From NCBI RefSeq assembly GCF_000524195.1, contig NW_020170421.1, forward strand, positions 552,816-616,815: a DNA stretch of 64,000 bases, read 5' to 3'. The DNA is from Echinococcus granulosus. Lineage: Eukaryota > Platyhelminthes > Cestoda > Cyclophyllidea > Taeniidae. A program made the position numbers and the translations under genes. The notes beneath the pieces were generated by a model. That model was not told the DNA's origin and did no database searches. It was given only the letters and a program-made list of their open reading frames with translations. Below, one piece after another: positions 50,334 to 63,400 of this stretch. Within the stretch, counting starts at the first letter, position 1. Each line of letters opens with the position of its first letter.

Positions 50334-52739
50334 TTATCGCCACATTAATTCCATTTTCCCCCACTTCTAAAATAGGTCGTTTTGAACTTACCAATGATAT
50401 CACATGATCAGTTTGGACTAGCTATAGAGAAAGAGCTACTTACACGCATTTCCTCCGCAGTGTAACTTGGAAAGTCGATTTGATTACAAGTCCGTTGGAA
50501 GTTCCACTTCTTGGGTTCAGATTTACTTTGCGGGCTGACTATTTTGTGAGTGGGCTTTCCCTCAATGTACCACGGCGGTTGAACGGTGTGCGTTACCGGG
50601 GGCCTTTCACTCATTCTGAGTTCAAGCAACTCCTTTTGCGCTTTACCAGAATCATCAGTTGTTGGTCGAGTAAGCTCCAGCGCAGATGATGGATCCATAG
50701 GTCGAGAATCATGTTTTTTTTCCGCATATTTTTGGATTAGGCTAGATTCAAGATCGGTTAGATAAGAATGGCTGTCTGTTTCTTCATGATTTTTCTGGTC
50801 TCTTTTCAGCATTTGGCGCTCTTTTGCTCTGTATTTGGCTTCCTCTATTATATCAATATCACCGGATCCTAGATCATTAAGGCTTTTTTCGGCTGGCGTG
50901 TCCGTCTCAAAATGTACGAATCGATTTGGTTGTGCGTTCCGAAGAAAGTCCTATATACATAGAATGTTTTAATATAGTCATAAGTAAGCTCATATCATTG
51001 AGTGACGTACAAACCTTTTGACCACCTTCAGGCCTCGGTTCTGCTTTACCTGATGCGTTGTTGTTGAGACTAGCCGCTTCTGCATCGATTAGTTAGAAAG
51101 CCATGATTGTTTAAGAATTTGGATTAAAGTCAAAAATACAACCATCCATCAATGCATTAACTAGTCACATATTCAAACCCAGAAAAACAAGTGCCAAAAA
51201 ACAGGGAAGTGTAGCGCATCTTAGGAATGTATTTCAACAAGAGAAGTTGGGATTCCGCGGCCGATATTGACGACCAATGCTTACAACTTCTCCGAAAATA
51301 ATTTTTATTTTAAGCAAACCACCTGACTCAAAAACTTACGTTCATCCAAAGTACTTGCTCCAACTACGCCATTATGGAAACCCTAGATTCACAAATTAGA
51401 TTAGCAATGTGCTTAACTGCTATTTCATTCATAGAGGATGAGTTTGCTGCAGAGCGGACACGACCAAAAAACTGACGTTTCATCTGCACGAATTTTTAGG
51501 AACAAAAAAATAAGACCTTCTCAGGTAAGGGATTTTCAACAGGCTTCCACCAATCTCCATAATTGTACGACTTAGATGCATAATCTTGCATTACTAATTC
51601 TGCAAAAATTTATCGAAATCCTAAGTTACTTGGTGAAGAAATCGACGACGAAGCACAGTCTGCCACATTCTCTTCGTTTTCACTTCCAAATAATGATGTT
51701 CGCTTAGTTAGAAAATGCCGTTTTCCTTTCATCTGAATACTGTGTGCGACCTTGAAAAATCAACTGTGCGCTGGTACGACGGTATCCGAAATAATCAGTG
51801 ATCGAGATGTAATAACACCTACAGGACAAATTGTAGTAAGGAAATGACATCTAGTAAGCCGTATACAAAGTAGTTCCAGTCTCTAAAACTAACTAACCCT
51901 TCTGATAGAGCACTTATGCCTAAATTAACATGAGTAGCTTTTTCAATCGAGGCAGACAATCGTACAAAAGCAGTACCTTTATAAAGTACCACTTGTGAAT
52001 AGCGTTTTTTGCAGTTAACTTTATATATGTGGCCTAAATTTTTCGTATTTTTTGAGAGAAGAAAAGCAATCACTCCGAACTAGCCAGGTATTTACACAGT
52101 GCAACATGCATACGTTTGCTTAAAGTTTCATGTATTGTTCTTTAGCTAAAATTCGTCCCATATTCATTTAGAAAACTACAGTTTTGCCAACTTTTTGATT
52201 ACTTTGGCAATGGTGTTATGATCAACACTTTGTTTATATTATTGCTTTAGGACGGCAAGAAAAAGAGGTTAAACGGATGGTATGTTGGTTGGGTTTCTTC
52301 TCTGTAAATGACAGCTCTCTCGAGTTGCTCATCTGCCACAGTAATATAGTTTTGCGATTTCCGTTTTTTATTAAATCTTATTTGGTAACTTATCTTTCTA
52401 AATTTCCCCGTTGTGTGTGGAAAGTGGTTGTGAACCGTTTAATACCTGAACTTTGACAGCCTGTGGTGTAGTGTCTATGGTCTTTGCTGCTGTATTTCCC
52501 AAAATCTGAATGTCTAAAGTTTGAGGTTTCATCTGGTGTTTGTTGTAATTGTTTTTGAACTTTGCGTCGAATCTGTATGGGTTTGTGCAAAAATGTATGC
52601 CGGAAGCTCTATTTTGAATATCTTGCAGTGGCCGTTTTAAGACTCTTAAGTATTCATAACTGCGATTTGGAGGCAATCTTATTATGGAGGTCCCCGCCGT
52701 CACATCTTGTACGTTAGTTTCATTTGCTGCTATGCTCAT
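50334..52739 (-). CDS. Unrecognised spliced gene, predicted 373-residue polar protein
   Basis: Exons in transcription order: 52739-52446, 51732-51630, 51593-51517, 51382-51340, 51079-51015, 50950-50444, and a short last exon 50366-50334 ending in TAA. All junctions have GT and AG and keep phase (1122 nt in total), which chance would rarely give. I do not recognise the family. The product is hydrophilic with no signal peptide or membrane helix. It has a basic KRHFLTKRTSLFG patch, an aromatic YNYGDWWKPVENP motif, an acidic-basic helical region likely to coil (IIEEAKYRAKERQMLKRDQ), and a C-terminal PPWYIEGKPTHKI...KKWNFQRTC segment. The start is the first Met of the first exon. An extra exon at about 52763-52816 (FRNRVAGFNKHVV...) lies just upstream but does not join in phase. 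Its 5' end sits about 0.9 kb from seipin, head to head. The last exon is the least certain. Confidence 0.6.
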
Positions 52740-53674
52740 GCAAAATGTTTTACCTTAGCATCCATTTCTGTCACAACGTGTTTGTTAAATCCAGCAACGC
52801 GATTACGAAATCCTATAAAATAAAAGTGCTGGTTAATGCGATTGTAATTTAGTGTATTTGGGCCTTCGTGAATACTCTTGTGGTGCTACCGAAATTCTCT
52901 TGTTCAAGTGAAGCTTGACGTTCCATAAGCAAAATTCCTTTTCGTTAACAAGTGTTCAAACACAAATTTCTGAATTGAAGAACCTTTTTATGCATTTTTT
53001 TGAGTGGAGACGGTGATACCAAAGATCGTACTTGGCGAACACAAACCACCAATATTAAGTCGCGGTATATTCATCCATTTTAAGACATATTATTTTGGTA
53101 CTAGATCATTGAGTAACAAATACTCACAGACGTCCCTATTCTTAATTTTCGACGTTTTTTATCTTCTTGTAAGGAGGTGTCATTATTTAAAGTTTATGAC
53201 TCGCTTCGTGCATTGGCTCTTGGTTTGACCTTATGAATAGACTTTATGTAAAGTTAAGTATCGGTGAAAATCTGTGCTACCGTTAAATATAGTTTCCGTT
53301 TAATGATACAGAGCGTTACTTTATGGCTTAAAGGGTTTCTTTATTCTTTTTGATCCAGTTCTGCTATGGAAAACGATAAATACATACCAAACTGCACGTG
53401 AATTAGCATTAAAGCGTTATTCACTGTTGCAATGCTATTCAGCCACCTAGTACTAGGTGATGAAGTATCGAGGAGGAGATTTGATCGTCAGTTCATGTAT
53501 TTCTCCTCCTGCTTGTTCGCTCCTCTTAATAAACACTCCCCTTTAATGGACAGTCTTTTTGAATGTCATTGGGTCTAACTCACATTGCTTACACTGTTAT
53601 ATTACGTGCTTTTATACCTTTTGCCTACCCGACTTCCTGGGCAGTTGCTCTTTATTTTAGCAAATTGAAAAATA
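52740..53674. promoter_or_regulatory. Divergent promoter region between the unknown gene and seipin
   Basis: About 0.9 kb separates the two start codons, which are transcribed away from each other, so a shared bidirectional promoter is plausible. A short open stretch at 52763-52816 on the minus strand has acceptor- and donor-like ends and may be 5' UTR or an alternative first exon. No TATA box or other element is claimed. Confidence 0.35.
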
Positions 53675-55722
53675 ATGCCTCCCAATGCCTTGAGAAAATT
53701 GAGTGTCTGTGTTGCTCTTCAAGTTCTCTTCGTGCTCTGCGCCCTCGTCACATTTCGCATCATCTGCCACATCTGCGTCCCCAATTTAAGTAGTCTTCAT
53801 GAAGTTAATCTTGGCTTCGTGTAAGTTTTTTTTCTAGTAATTACCCCCGTTCAGGTCGTCCAAAAAGAATGGACGCGTATTTTCTACAGATGAATTTCCG
53901 CTTTCTGAGTTTGGCGCTTCGGTAAGTCTTTTTTCTCAGTTGCACTTGGTTGTTTTAAGCCACTTTTCCTCAACTAGAACTACAGGTGTATGCATTCACA
54001 GACGAAAATGGGTCACCTTAAAATTATTTTTCCAAAGGGCAATTTGTGAATGTAGTTTCTCAGTGAACGTAGCATTAAATCAGTCATGGTGATTATCCAC
54101 TGTGTTTCATTTTAAGCTTAGTATCTTGATTTCTGCAGTTCTTTACGCCTGGTCAGGGGTACAAAATCGAATTGCTGATTTCTGTACCAGATTCTCCTCA
54201 AAATCGTGATGTAGGTAAGTACGATGTAAATGTACTTCACTGTTCCCACTTGAAATCATTCTAAAATGCTACTAGCTACATCTGTTTCTCAGCCGTTGGG
54301 AGAATTGAACTTAGCCTATTTCAGCTCATATTTTGAACGATTACTTTGTTTTGCGTAAAATGGGTAAGCCATGTTCGTTGCCGGCTTCACATGCACGTAG
54401 CGCTCCGATTTTCTTCTGACTCAGGTGTCAAAAATATATGACGTGTGTTCTCTATCGGTTTTTGACCGACGACTGGTCGGATTTAGAATACTGAAATGGA
54501 TTCCGAATGATATATGATATATATATGAGATAATTACACTTCCCAGTATGTTTGCTGCGTAGAAACAATGAAATATGTTATGATGGTCGATTTACCTCAG
54601 GGACCCCGATAGCGCAAGCATGTTTAATAGTTCATGTGGTGAACTCGCGTGACATTATCTATTTAAGGTGCATCTTGGCTTACGATAAGTGGATCATCCT
54701 CGGACGTTTTATCTTAGGCTATACTTCTGGGCTATTCTGTTTCTTTTGCCTTTTCTAGACATGTCATCTCTGCGACTACAATTGTACTCATTAGATAAAA
54801 ATCACTCAATCACCTTTTCGAATACTGTAAGTTCTAACGGTTGAGGTCATATATGGTAACATTAAGGTAGTTTTGCACCTCACTTTATGATTGTATCCTG
54901 CTCTCACATTTTAGCTTCTGCCCATATACCGGCCATGGCTGATAGATACTATGGATACAATTTTTTATGCTCCATTTTACCTCTTTAATTTCTGCAAAAA
55001 GGAACAAAGGCTTTGTGTCGTTTTCTCCAGCAATTACCACGATAATCAGGTATGCGTCTCATTCCTAATAGCAGGTGTTTCTTCTGTCTAGACAGCATTT
55101 CAGTTTACAGTTTCTAGTCGCTATGGTATTTGGGGGGAATTTTTACAACTATTCTGATCTGGTTATTTGCATAATATTTAAGCAGGTTCGAAGTCCGTGG
55201 CGTAAGTTTTCGTCAGGATGTGTTTTCAGTGATTTTAAATGTTACTTCAATGTTTACTACCATTTACATTCGGCATCTATCAGTTTCACAAATACCTAAT
55301 AGGTGCCTTCTGCTCCATTTTGCGACCAAAGTAATGTGCCTACTTATGTGGGTTAAGTAGTTTGTTTTATCCTTTAGGACTTTCCCACTTTTTCTGGGCG
55401 GCTAGTTTTGGAGACCAGCGGTCTGCGCTGGTACAGTGCGACTCTGACCATATCTGCGGTGTTGAATCCACTCTTATGGCTTATCTACCAACACATCTGG
55501 CTTGTCGGGCTTGTCTTTGTCATTGTAGTCACCCTAGCTCTTGACTGTCTCACTTTCTGTGGACAAATGTTGCGTCGCTATCATCACCGCGCCGACACTA
55601 AACCGTTGCCACCGCAGGCAAGTACGATTCAGACGAATGTAAAAGAGAAGGCGAAAGATGAGGGTGAAGAAGATGCTCCTTCTGTAGAATCAATCAGTCC
55701 ATCTGTTGCAACTGAAGAGTGA
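53675..55722 (+). CDS. BSCL2: Seipin (ER lipid-droplet assembly protein)
   Basis: Exons: 53675-53820, 53855-53921, 54139-54214, 54759-54826, 54915-55049, 55378-55722. They give 837 nt (278 residues) with all phases consistent. Transmembrane helix 1 is at residues 10-33. The lumenal beta-sandwich includes GYKIELLISVPDSPQNRDV (residues 78-96), matching the family's YxVxLELxLPESPVNxDLG, and LLPIYRPWLIDTMDTIF, matching the MLHYRSDLLQMLDTLVF membrane-binding helix region. TSGLRWYSATLTI (177-189) matches the HFTGLRYLLYNFPMT segment that precedes helix 2 (about 195-224). The cytosolic tail is acidic and Ser-rich. Seipin forms ring oligomers in the ER that set lipid-droplet budding. An open stretch at 54547-54648 inside intron 3 was tested and left out, because direct joining of exons 3 and 4 gives the better family alignment. 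The first intron is only 34 nt. Confidence 0.9.
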
Positions 55723-57420
55723 ACCGGTACACCTTTTTGCTGTGATAGTAATACCTTATGAATTATGGTTTATCGACACTTTGCGATTATATGAAGCTTC
55801 AAAAAATATAAATCATATCTTTTTTTCGTTTTTTGCCGTTTCTGTGTCCCCTGCTTTTTCTTCTGAGATCCGTACTGCCAGTAGTCAGTCGATGTGGCCC
55901 AAAACTACTATTTCTTTTGTGTCCAATTAATTTTGATAGGGTATTTAAGTGAAACGAGGGCTCAATTCTTCAGAGTTTGATGTTGGTTTGCTTCTAATTG
56001 ATCGTGTAATTGAAGTCTGTAGTCACCTTTTCTATACTTCTCAACAATCAGTGAATCCTGGTTTAGGTGTGGCAGGGAGCTCGGTAAGTCAACTTTGCCC
56101 ATTCTCGCCTTCTTCTCTCCTTGTTCAGATATGCTAGCGCTTTATGAGTTGCCTTTCGTTTTACGCAGCTCCCAGTGCACATAGTAATTAAAGCGTGTTA
56201 GATACCGCTTAAGATAACTGTCACTGCCAGAGTTCTTGGTTCAGATATTGCCTTGTCTTTCGGTGTTTTGAGACGGAAACTGTCTGCTACTATCTCATAG
56301 CTGGATCAAATGGCTGTATTTTCGTCCTTCCTTTCTGTCCCAGTTAGCTGTTTCGCTTTTTTCATATTGTAAAGATATGCATATTTGAAAGATGGTAATA
56401 CCTCATCGTAATTCACTCATTTTTTCCCATAGGTTTGCTACTTCGTGTCCCCTATGCATATGCTAGCACAGCTAAATTTACACTTTTGAGTGTGCATTAC
56501 CAGTTGATGAAATCCTTATCCACGCTTTTATTAGTGTTCAATAGGCACTATTTCATGCTTTTATGTTTGGCTAATCTTGTGTTTCTTAACGTCGTTATGG
56601 TTTCCCTTGGTTTAAGTAATTTTCCGGGAACTTCCGTGCCGTCTCTTCCAGACTCAATTCCATACTCTCATATGTGGGAAAAATTTCTTACGCTCGCAGT
56701 TAGGCATTTGCCGACGTATCTTAGGGACTCAACTCAATGAATACTCCATGTTCCAAATTAACATCAAATGTCTTTAATGGTCTCAGTCAACTTTGGACTA
56801 GAAGGGGATTGCTGCGAAAAATACAGATGTACCTCTGTGAGCTTTGAATTCACTATTATCCTGCCTTTCGTCTCGTTATGCCAATCCTGTTGGCACTCAA
56901 ATATAGTTCCCAATTATTCTTAGTCACCACGCATTGTATCATTCCAAATTTGATAGATATCACTTCCCTTCATTGGATTTACTCATCTTTGTGTTTATCA
57001 AACTTGCCTTCAACTGTGATTTATTTTGAAATAAGTAGATACGACCAGTGATGATCGTAGCTTAGACTTTATTTCTCACCCTCGCCAAATTTGCCTCTCA
57101 AAATAGAAGAATCTCAGTATACATAGATTGCATTGCTGATCAATCGAGAAGAAATCAAAATGGTGCTGTCCTCTGGGTAGGCATGATAGCTATTAATTAC
57201 AGTAACGTGCTATCAATAAATTGACTTCCGTGGACGAGCTCGCAAAGAGTGGAGGCAGTCGCAAGAGAATAGGAACTTTTCTAGATGTCAGTCTACGTAT
57301 GGGTATGTGTTACCGTGGTTACATAAAGTCGCGAGAGACTGGCTGTTAGTGTGTGCGAGAAGTGAGGCAGCGTGCTCACATGTAGAAAAATAGCATCGAG
57401 GATTGGACTCAACTTCACCT
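55723..57420. other. Convergent intergenic region, possible unassigned exon
   Basis: 3' flanks of seipin (+) and hillarin (-). TTTATT at about 57068-57073 could be the hillarin poly(A) signal on the minus strand. A 102-codon hydrophobic open frame at 56435-56740 (+) follows an acceptor-like CCCATAG. It might be a 3' exon of an unlisted gene or chance; no family is recognised. Confidence 0.4.
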
Positions 57421-60400
57421 TCAGCGCGCCAACGTATACTCCAACAAAGTACTAAAGTTTGCATCGTGTTGAGAGTAGGAGGCGCACACAGAGAGCCGTG
57501 ACTGGCGACCCCAGTGGGCTCGCATGGGTACAGTGCCTTCCCAGCGGTCCCCCCGAGCCTCCAGATAGGTCCAGTCATCATCTACCACTACTGCGACGCT
57601 GTGCGCACTCGGCACGGCGAGGCAAAAGGCCACCTCAGCCGGCGGATTTGCCATCAGGCGGCCGCTGGCGTCGAGACCGAGGATGCCTTCGGTGGGCGCG
57701 TCAAGGTAGCATCCGCTACGGCGCCAATGCGCGAACTGTTGTGGGAAGGGCATTAATTGCCCACGCAGCCGGTGGGTGGCTTTGCTGGCCTCGATGAGGT
57801 AGTTGTACACCCCTGGCAAGGAGTCATCCCGGTCACTCTCAGGCAGGGCGTATATTTGCAATTTGAAGAAGCCAAGACGGGGGATGCGTATGACGAAGTA
57901 GACCTGACCCAGGCGCATTTGTTGCAGCACCTGAAAAAAGGAAATTTTAACAAGTCTTATCATTCTTCACTCCTCTCTGTTCATTACTAGCAGGGTTCAA
58001 ATATCATTTTATGACCTCTCTGCCTTAAAAGGCTTGGCAACAGAAAAGAGCAGAATAAAGCACAAAAAGAAGCCACTGCTGATAGCTTTCCTGGCTTTCA
58101 AATCGAATTTTTTCTGTTTCAAAAGACCTCTAACTCTTCATTCTTAAAGTAGTCAAAAAATGAACAAGATTTGGGAAGAAATGTTTCGTATAGTGGACAG
58201 CTAATCAGATCTTTGTATATTGAGTAGCTTACATTAACGCGTAGCAACATTAGAACGCATAAAAGTTAAGTTTTTGATCATTTTACCAGATGACAAAGTA
58301 ATTTAGGTGTTGCTGAGGGATGTTTCTCAGCAGAAATACGAATTAATGGTTTGCATACGTAGGAACACCCCACTGTTAATCCTCACCCGTGTTTCAAACT
58401 TGAAAGGAATTCGAACCTGATAGCAGACGTAGATAACCAGCGGACTGGTCATCACACACTCCCGACAGATCTTGTTGCCATGACGACTCGGCTAATCATA
58501 TGGGACGAAAGTCTGCTACCTTCTCAAGAAGTACCGTGATGTTTGACAAAAACACTTTGGGTCTCTTTTCAAATGACTGGCAGTGCAATTTTATGTAATG
58601 TTTACGAATATGCACAAACTGATGAAGACGGCATTGCACTTTATCCTCAAAAGAAACTGGCGTGCGGATGCATAATAACTACCCATTTTTAGTCGGTTTT
58701 GAGTTTCACAATCAGCCTGGAGGTCATTATTTGTACCACTCGTAAACTGAAACAACTGTCAACGCCACCGAATTGCTAAAAACCCATTTTGAAGCTTTAA
58801 AAATAAACAAAAACCACTCATATTAAGAATTGGGTCCTTGACGCAGAAGCCAAATCCGCAGATTGCAGCCTCTTGTTAAATACTTTGATAATGTCAAGGA
58901 GCTTCCTGGAACCAAGAGCGCTGAGCATCACCGGCAGCGCTACATCCTTCACTTATTTTTGATATAATCCACTGCGTCATCTAAATCCCTTTACTAAAGG
59001 CAATTTTTGACTTTCGATATCACAATCTGACCTTTCTAATCCAGTCTTCTTGATGGAAAACACATTGTCTACTAACCATTTGTGAGTAGTCCTCACTGTC
59101 ATTATTTGAAGCAAAGATGAGCTGAGCCATCATCTTGAGTGGGCGCTGTGGCTGGTAGGCGAGTTGGATGCGCAGCTCACCCGCCTCCGCGCGGATGAAG
59201 GGATCGGAGTGACTGACCACTTGAAGTCCGAGCTCGTAAAATCGGGCTGCCGGACCCAGGTAACCCGTCGGCAAGTTGGGAAGTCCACGTTCCGTTGCAG
59301 CCACCTCGGAGGTGATGAGATACTGCCATATCTGTGCAGCGAAAAGAAATGTGCGCCTATTTGATCCGTAAATAAGCTTGCATCCGTTTTACCAACCTCC
59401 CGTGATTCCACCTCGGTGGTTGAGATAAGGCTTCTATGACATCACCTAGGCCATGTGTCCTCAGTCACTCATTCACTGAAAATAGAACCATTTCCAGACT
59501 TGTAGGTCCCATAATGCTCGAATAAAAGAATCGTCTATGAAGAATACAATTCTACGAGTCAAATAAGCACCTCTTCTCATCATCTGTACGCTTTGTTAAT
59601 GGGTCCTAGTTTATATGAATTTTTCAACCTTCAACCATTAAATGTCACGTCTATGTGTGTCCTTCCCTATTCTTCCTCCTTTTTATTCGTTGGAAGGCTC
59701 AATTTGGGTCCCCCGCACGTGTGAATATTTGGATTGATGGGATGGGATACTGGGGAAGGGGAGGGGGACTAGGTGTGAAGCAGATGGGCACAGTGCATTG
59801 TGTCCACGTGGTAGCACATTCCTTTGTAAGGACAGTTATTTTCGACGAAGGGAATAACAATTTATCTGAGAGGACACACGCACACACGTATCCATCTTTA
59901 CGTGCAGACCCACGTTTCATCCCTATAGGTTTTTTATCAATGAAACAGAGTGGATGCATTTTACAAACCGAGTATTCCAACATTAGGTTACTTTTTATTG
60001 CCTCTTAAGACTTGCCCTGAATAGCCTAAACTTTTTTGTGCTAAAAAGGAGTAAATTTTAGCATTGTTGCATAATATCACTTTTCCAGGTCACTTTTAGG
60101 GATGCATTTCCTGATGGGAGACCAAACTTGAAGGTGCAAGCTTACTGGAAGTTATTTGAGAAGTGAAAGAATTGACTCCCCAGGAAGAAGAATGGAAAGA
60201 CTGTGGGACTAACGGATCTTGTTTTAAGGTTATATTTACCTATCCTACCTCATTCGTTTCAGCCGGTTAAAACGCCGCCTTGATGATGTGGGCTCTCGTC
60301 CAGGCTTGTAGCCTCCCAGCGATGGTTGTATATCTTTTTGTTTTGATAAATGACTTGTCGCACAAAGGACGTAGCCGGATTATGCTCCGAAATGACTTAA

Positions 60401-63400
60401 AAAGAGCAGATGAGGAGAGTAGAAGACTCACTGCAAAGTAGGACGACCCATCGCGTTCAGGGTCACTGGCATAAATCTCCAGACCGAACTCGCCGGCATC
60501 AGGAAGGAAGACGGTGATGACGGCCTCGGTGCCACTCTTGAGCACTCGATGCAGGATGCAGTTGTCAAGGGCTTCTTCCGGCAGGAGGCTACAGCGCAGT
60601 CGTCCCATCATCCGCGGCATAGGGCGCTGTGAACCGCCAACCAAAGCGAATCGCACCTCTGCGATGCCATTTCGAGCTCTAATTGTTGCTCCACTTGCTT
60701 CTGGGCCTATTGGCACCACGTTGAAACGTTTGAACGCCTGCAATTGGAAGACAGGAGGTAACATCTCTACTTAATTCGGTCGTTACCATCGAATCACATA
60801 AGTGGTCCTCCGATTTTACGATTGGAGTCCATAGCTTACAAATACACGATACCACCAAAAAAAGGTATCCAGTAAAACCGATCCAATAAACACAATACAA
60901 CTTTTCCCTAGGTTTCGGCCTACTGCTACTACCGAATGGAAAGCTTGGCATCTCACAGTAGAAGCTGCACACTAGTTGACGTTCCTCTTCCATCTTCGGT
61001 AGGTGAAAGCTTACTTTAGTGAACTACGACCATGCAAATACCTAATTACTGTATCACGGAAATACCACAGTCTATCTGAAAGCAGCGTGTCGGATTAGAT
61101 GTCTCTGGCTAGGTTGTATCGTTAAATCGAGTACAAGGCCAAACACCTCTTTCATGATGGTCAGAAGGAGGCAGGAAACGAAGAACTGTGCAGCTGCAGC
61201 CTGATATCGTGATGTTTACCTTTAAGGTTCATTTTGTGCATCTAAAATCTCTACTGAAGAGTCTACCGCACATCTAAAAGTCCCCAATGAAATGCGATTT
61301 TTATTACAGAGGTAAATCCGAGGATACTTACGGGGTCACTTTCGGTGCAAGCTATGGACACCACATAGCGAGGTATTTCCTATTTCCCTTCTATAACAAA
61401 AATCGGTTTCTAAAGGATGAATTTTGCCTGAACGTCTAGGATAGGATCTCTAGCTCTCGAATGCCATCTTCTTTCTGGGCAACTGCTGAACTGGGATCTG
61501 CACCCTTGGCCATCATTTACCGCCACTAAGATAACGAGACCTTCCCAAGACTCATTCTTTCAACACAATTATAGGCGTGAAAATACGAAAGTCGATTAAT
61601 GGCCCCATCTTACAACAAATGGAAAGAAGAAATATCGTCGGATTGGATCACTAACTCTTAACTATCCCTGTATGTGTGTATGCAAGAGAGTAGAAGGGTA
61701 AGGAGACCAACCTCGGTAACGCCATAGCATCCCGTCTGGCAGGGTGGGAAGGGTGGAAGACAAGCATTGGAGGGTGTACGGGCCATAAGACGATACTCGC
61801 AGACTGCACCGTAGAGGTTCTTTTCGGCACCTGCTCTACCTATGTCGAACGTCTCCGCTTCTCCACAGACACCATCTATGCCGCTGCCATCGCGTTTCTT
61901 CGCATACACCAACAACTTGTAGGCGCCCGGTCTTGGTGGACGGATGTAGAAGGCCACGCAGCATTCACGTGCTATCACTTCTTGGCGTGCGTATCGCCTA
62001 CATGTGGAAAAAAGAATGGCCTGAGAGGAGTTAGCAGGTTCTTTTCGTCGAAAGTTGGCGTCCTCACGCTTCCGATGCCTTCGTCAATCAATAAATGGTT
62101 CCTGATCGGCCGTCAACTCGGAACAAGTAGGCCTAGTCTATCGGCAAAGCATCAAAACTAACGGTTACCCATTTATACTATTCGACGGTGAAAGGCGTTC
62201 ACGCCATGGGCGAGTTCCTCAGCTCTCAAAAGGCAGGAGAGCGCATGACCCCGGGCATCGTGATAGCTGTCAATTGGGTAAGTTACGAGGAGCTACGTGC
62301 TTTGAATGAAACCTGGTCAGGTAAACATTTGCTAGCAGACCGGCTAGCCGATCTCAGCTACTTGCTCGTAAGCCATCTGGATCCTACTTTCGCCCATGTG
62401 GTGACTGAATGAAGAGATCTTATGAAACCACAGTGAATGACACAACTTAAGTATTTATTCATCAACCAGACACCGCGAGTTATTTTTGCCCCTTTGTTAA
62501 TGCTAATCCAAGTTGTTGTAATTTATCACTCTCATAGGAGCAAGCGGGCTTTGTTTTTATGAAGTACGTTCTAAAGATTGTGGTGGAAACCATACTCCAT
62601 GTCAGCGTACCGACCTAGATTAAAAGATGGGAAGTAATTCTCGACTTCCTTCAACACAAATTAAGGAGGATGGGGTAAACTCACATGAGCGAGGTGTTAT
62701 GGTAGTGCTCACTCAACTCTGAGTCGTCGAAAGAAAGACCAATCGTAAACAGGAAGGTGTTGTTTGCATCCTTGGGATAGCCAATCACCACTCGCACCTC
62801 GGGTTCCGAGAAGAGGATTACGGCGGTGCGATGGCTCACTAGACTCAGATTGTACTTAAAGAATGCCGACTTCACCAATGGCAGCGTCTCAAACTCCTAC
62901 AATTCAAGCAGCCAATTAGTGGTATCAGAGCGCTCCCTCTACGGATTGCAACCCATGGTGAATTATTGCATCTACTACTGGCAATGCTTTTGATTTTTAT
63001 GCCAACGTTTAGCGTTTAAAATTGCAGTAAGACAATGAAAAAATAACGCGTCTTTGACAACGAAGGCAGAGATGAAATTTAAAAGTTTACTAGAAGTCTG
63101 TCAAAATTGACAATAAGTGACAGTGCACAATTGTTCCTTCCTTGAATAAACAGTCACGTACTTATTACAAGATAAATGCTAAATTATGGAAACTGAGAAC
63201 AGTGCATTATTATCATTGTTGAATGAATGAATGAATGGATCCCAGGTGACTAGATAAATTCCAGCCAACAAGGAGGTGCAAGTCATACCTCCAATGTAAT
63301 GGGATGATGAAGGAGTTGCCAGTCCTTGTCGTGCGGGAAGTGCGTATAGATGAGTTGGCTGGGGTTGGTGAGGAAGTAGAAGGTGTCCAGAATGTAACGC

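Noticed and set aside
54547..54648. Candidate extra seipin exon with acceptor and phase-compatible ends
   Set aside because: Joining 54214 directly to 54759 also keeps phase and reproduces the family spacing between the PESPVN-type strand and the YRP-type helix; the extra segment would insert unaligned residues and uses a weak donor.
55188..55210. Isolated B-box-like GGTTCGAAGTCC in a seipin intron, also readable as a short exon start
   Set aside because: No A box at the right distance, and the short reading does not join in phase to the last seipin exon, while the direct join does.
58615..58665. CTGATGA ... GAAA words resembling a hammerhead ribozyme core
   Set aside because: The bases between the two words do not pair as stem II and stems I and III are absent; flatworm hammerhead elements need all three.
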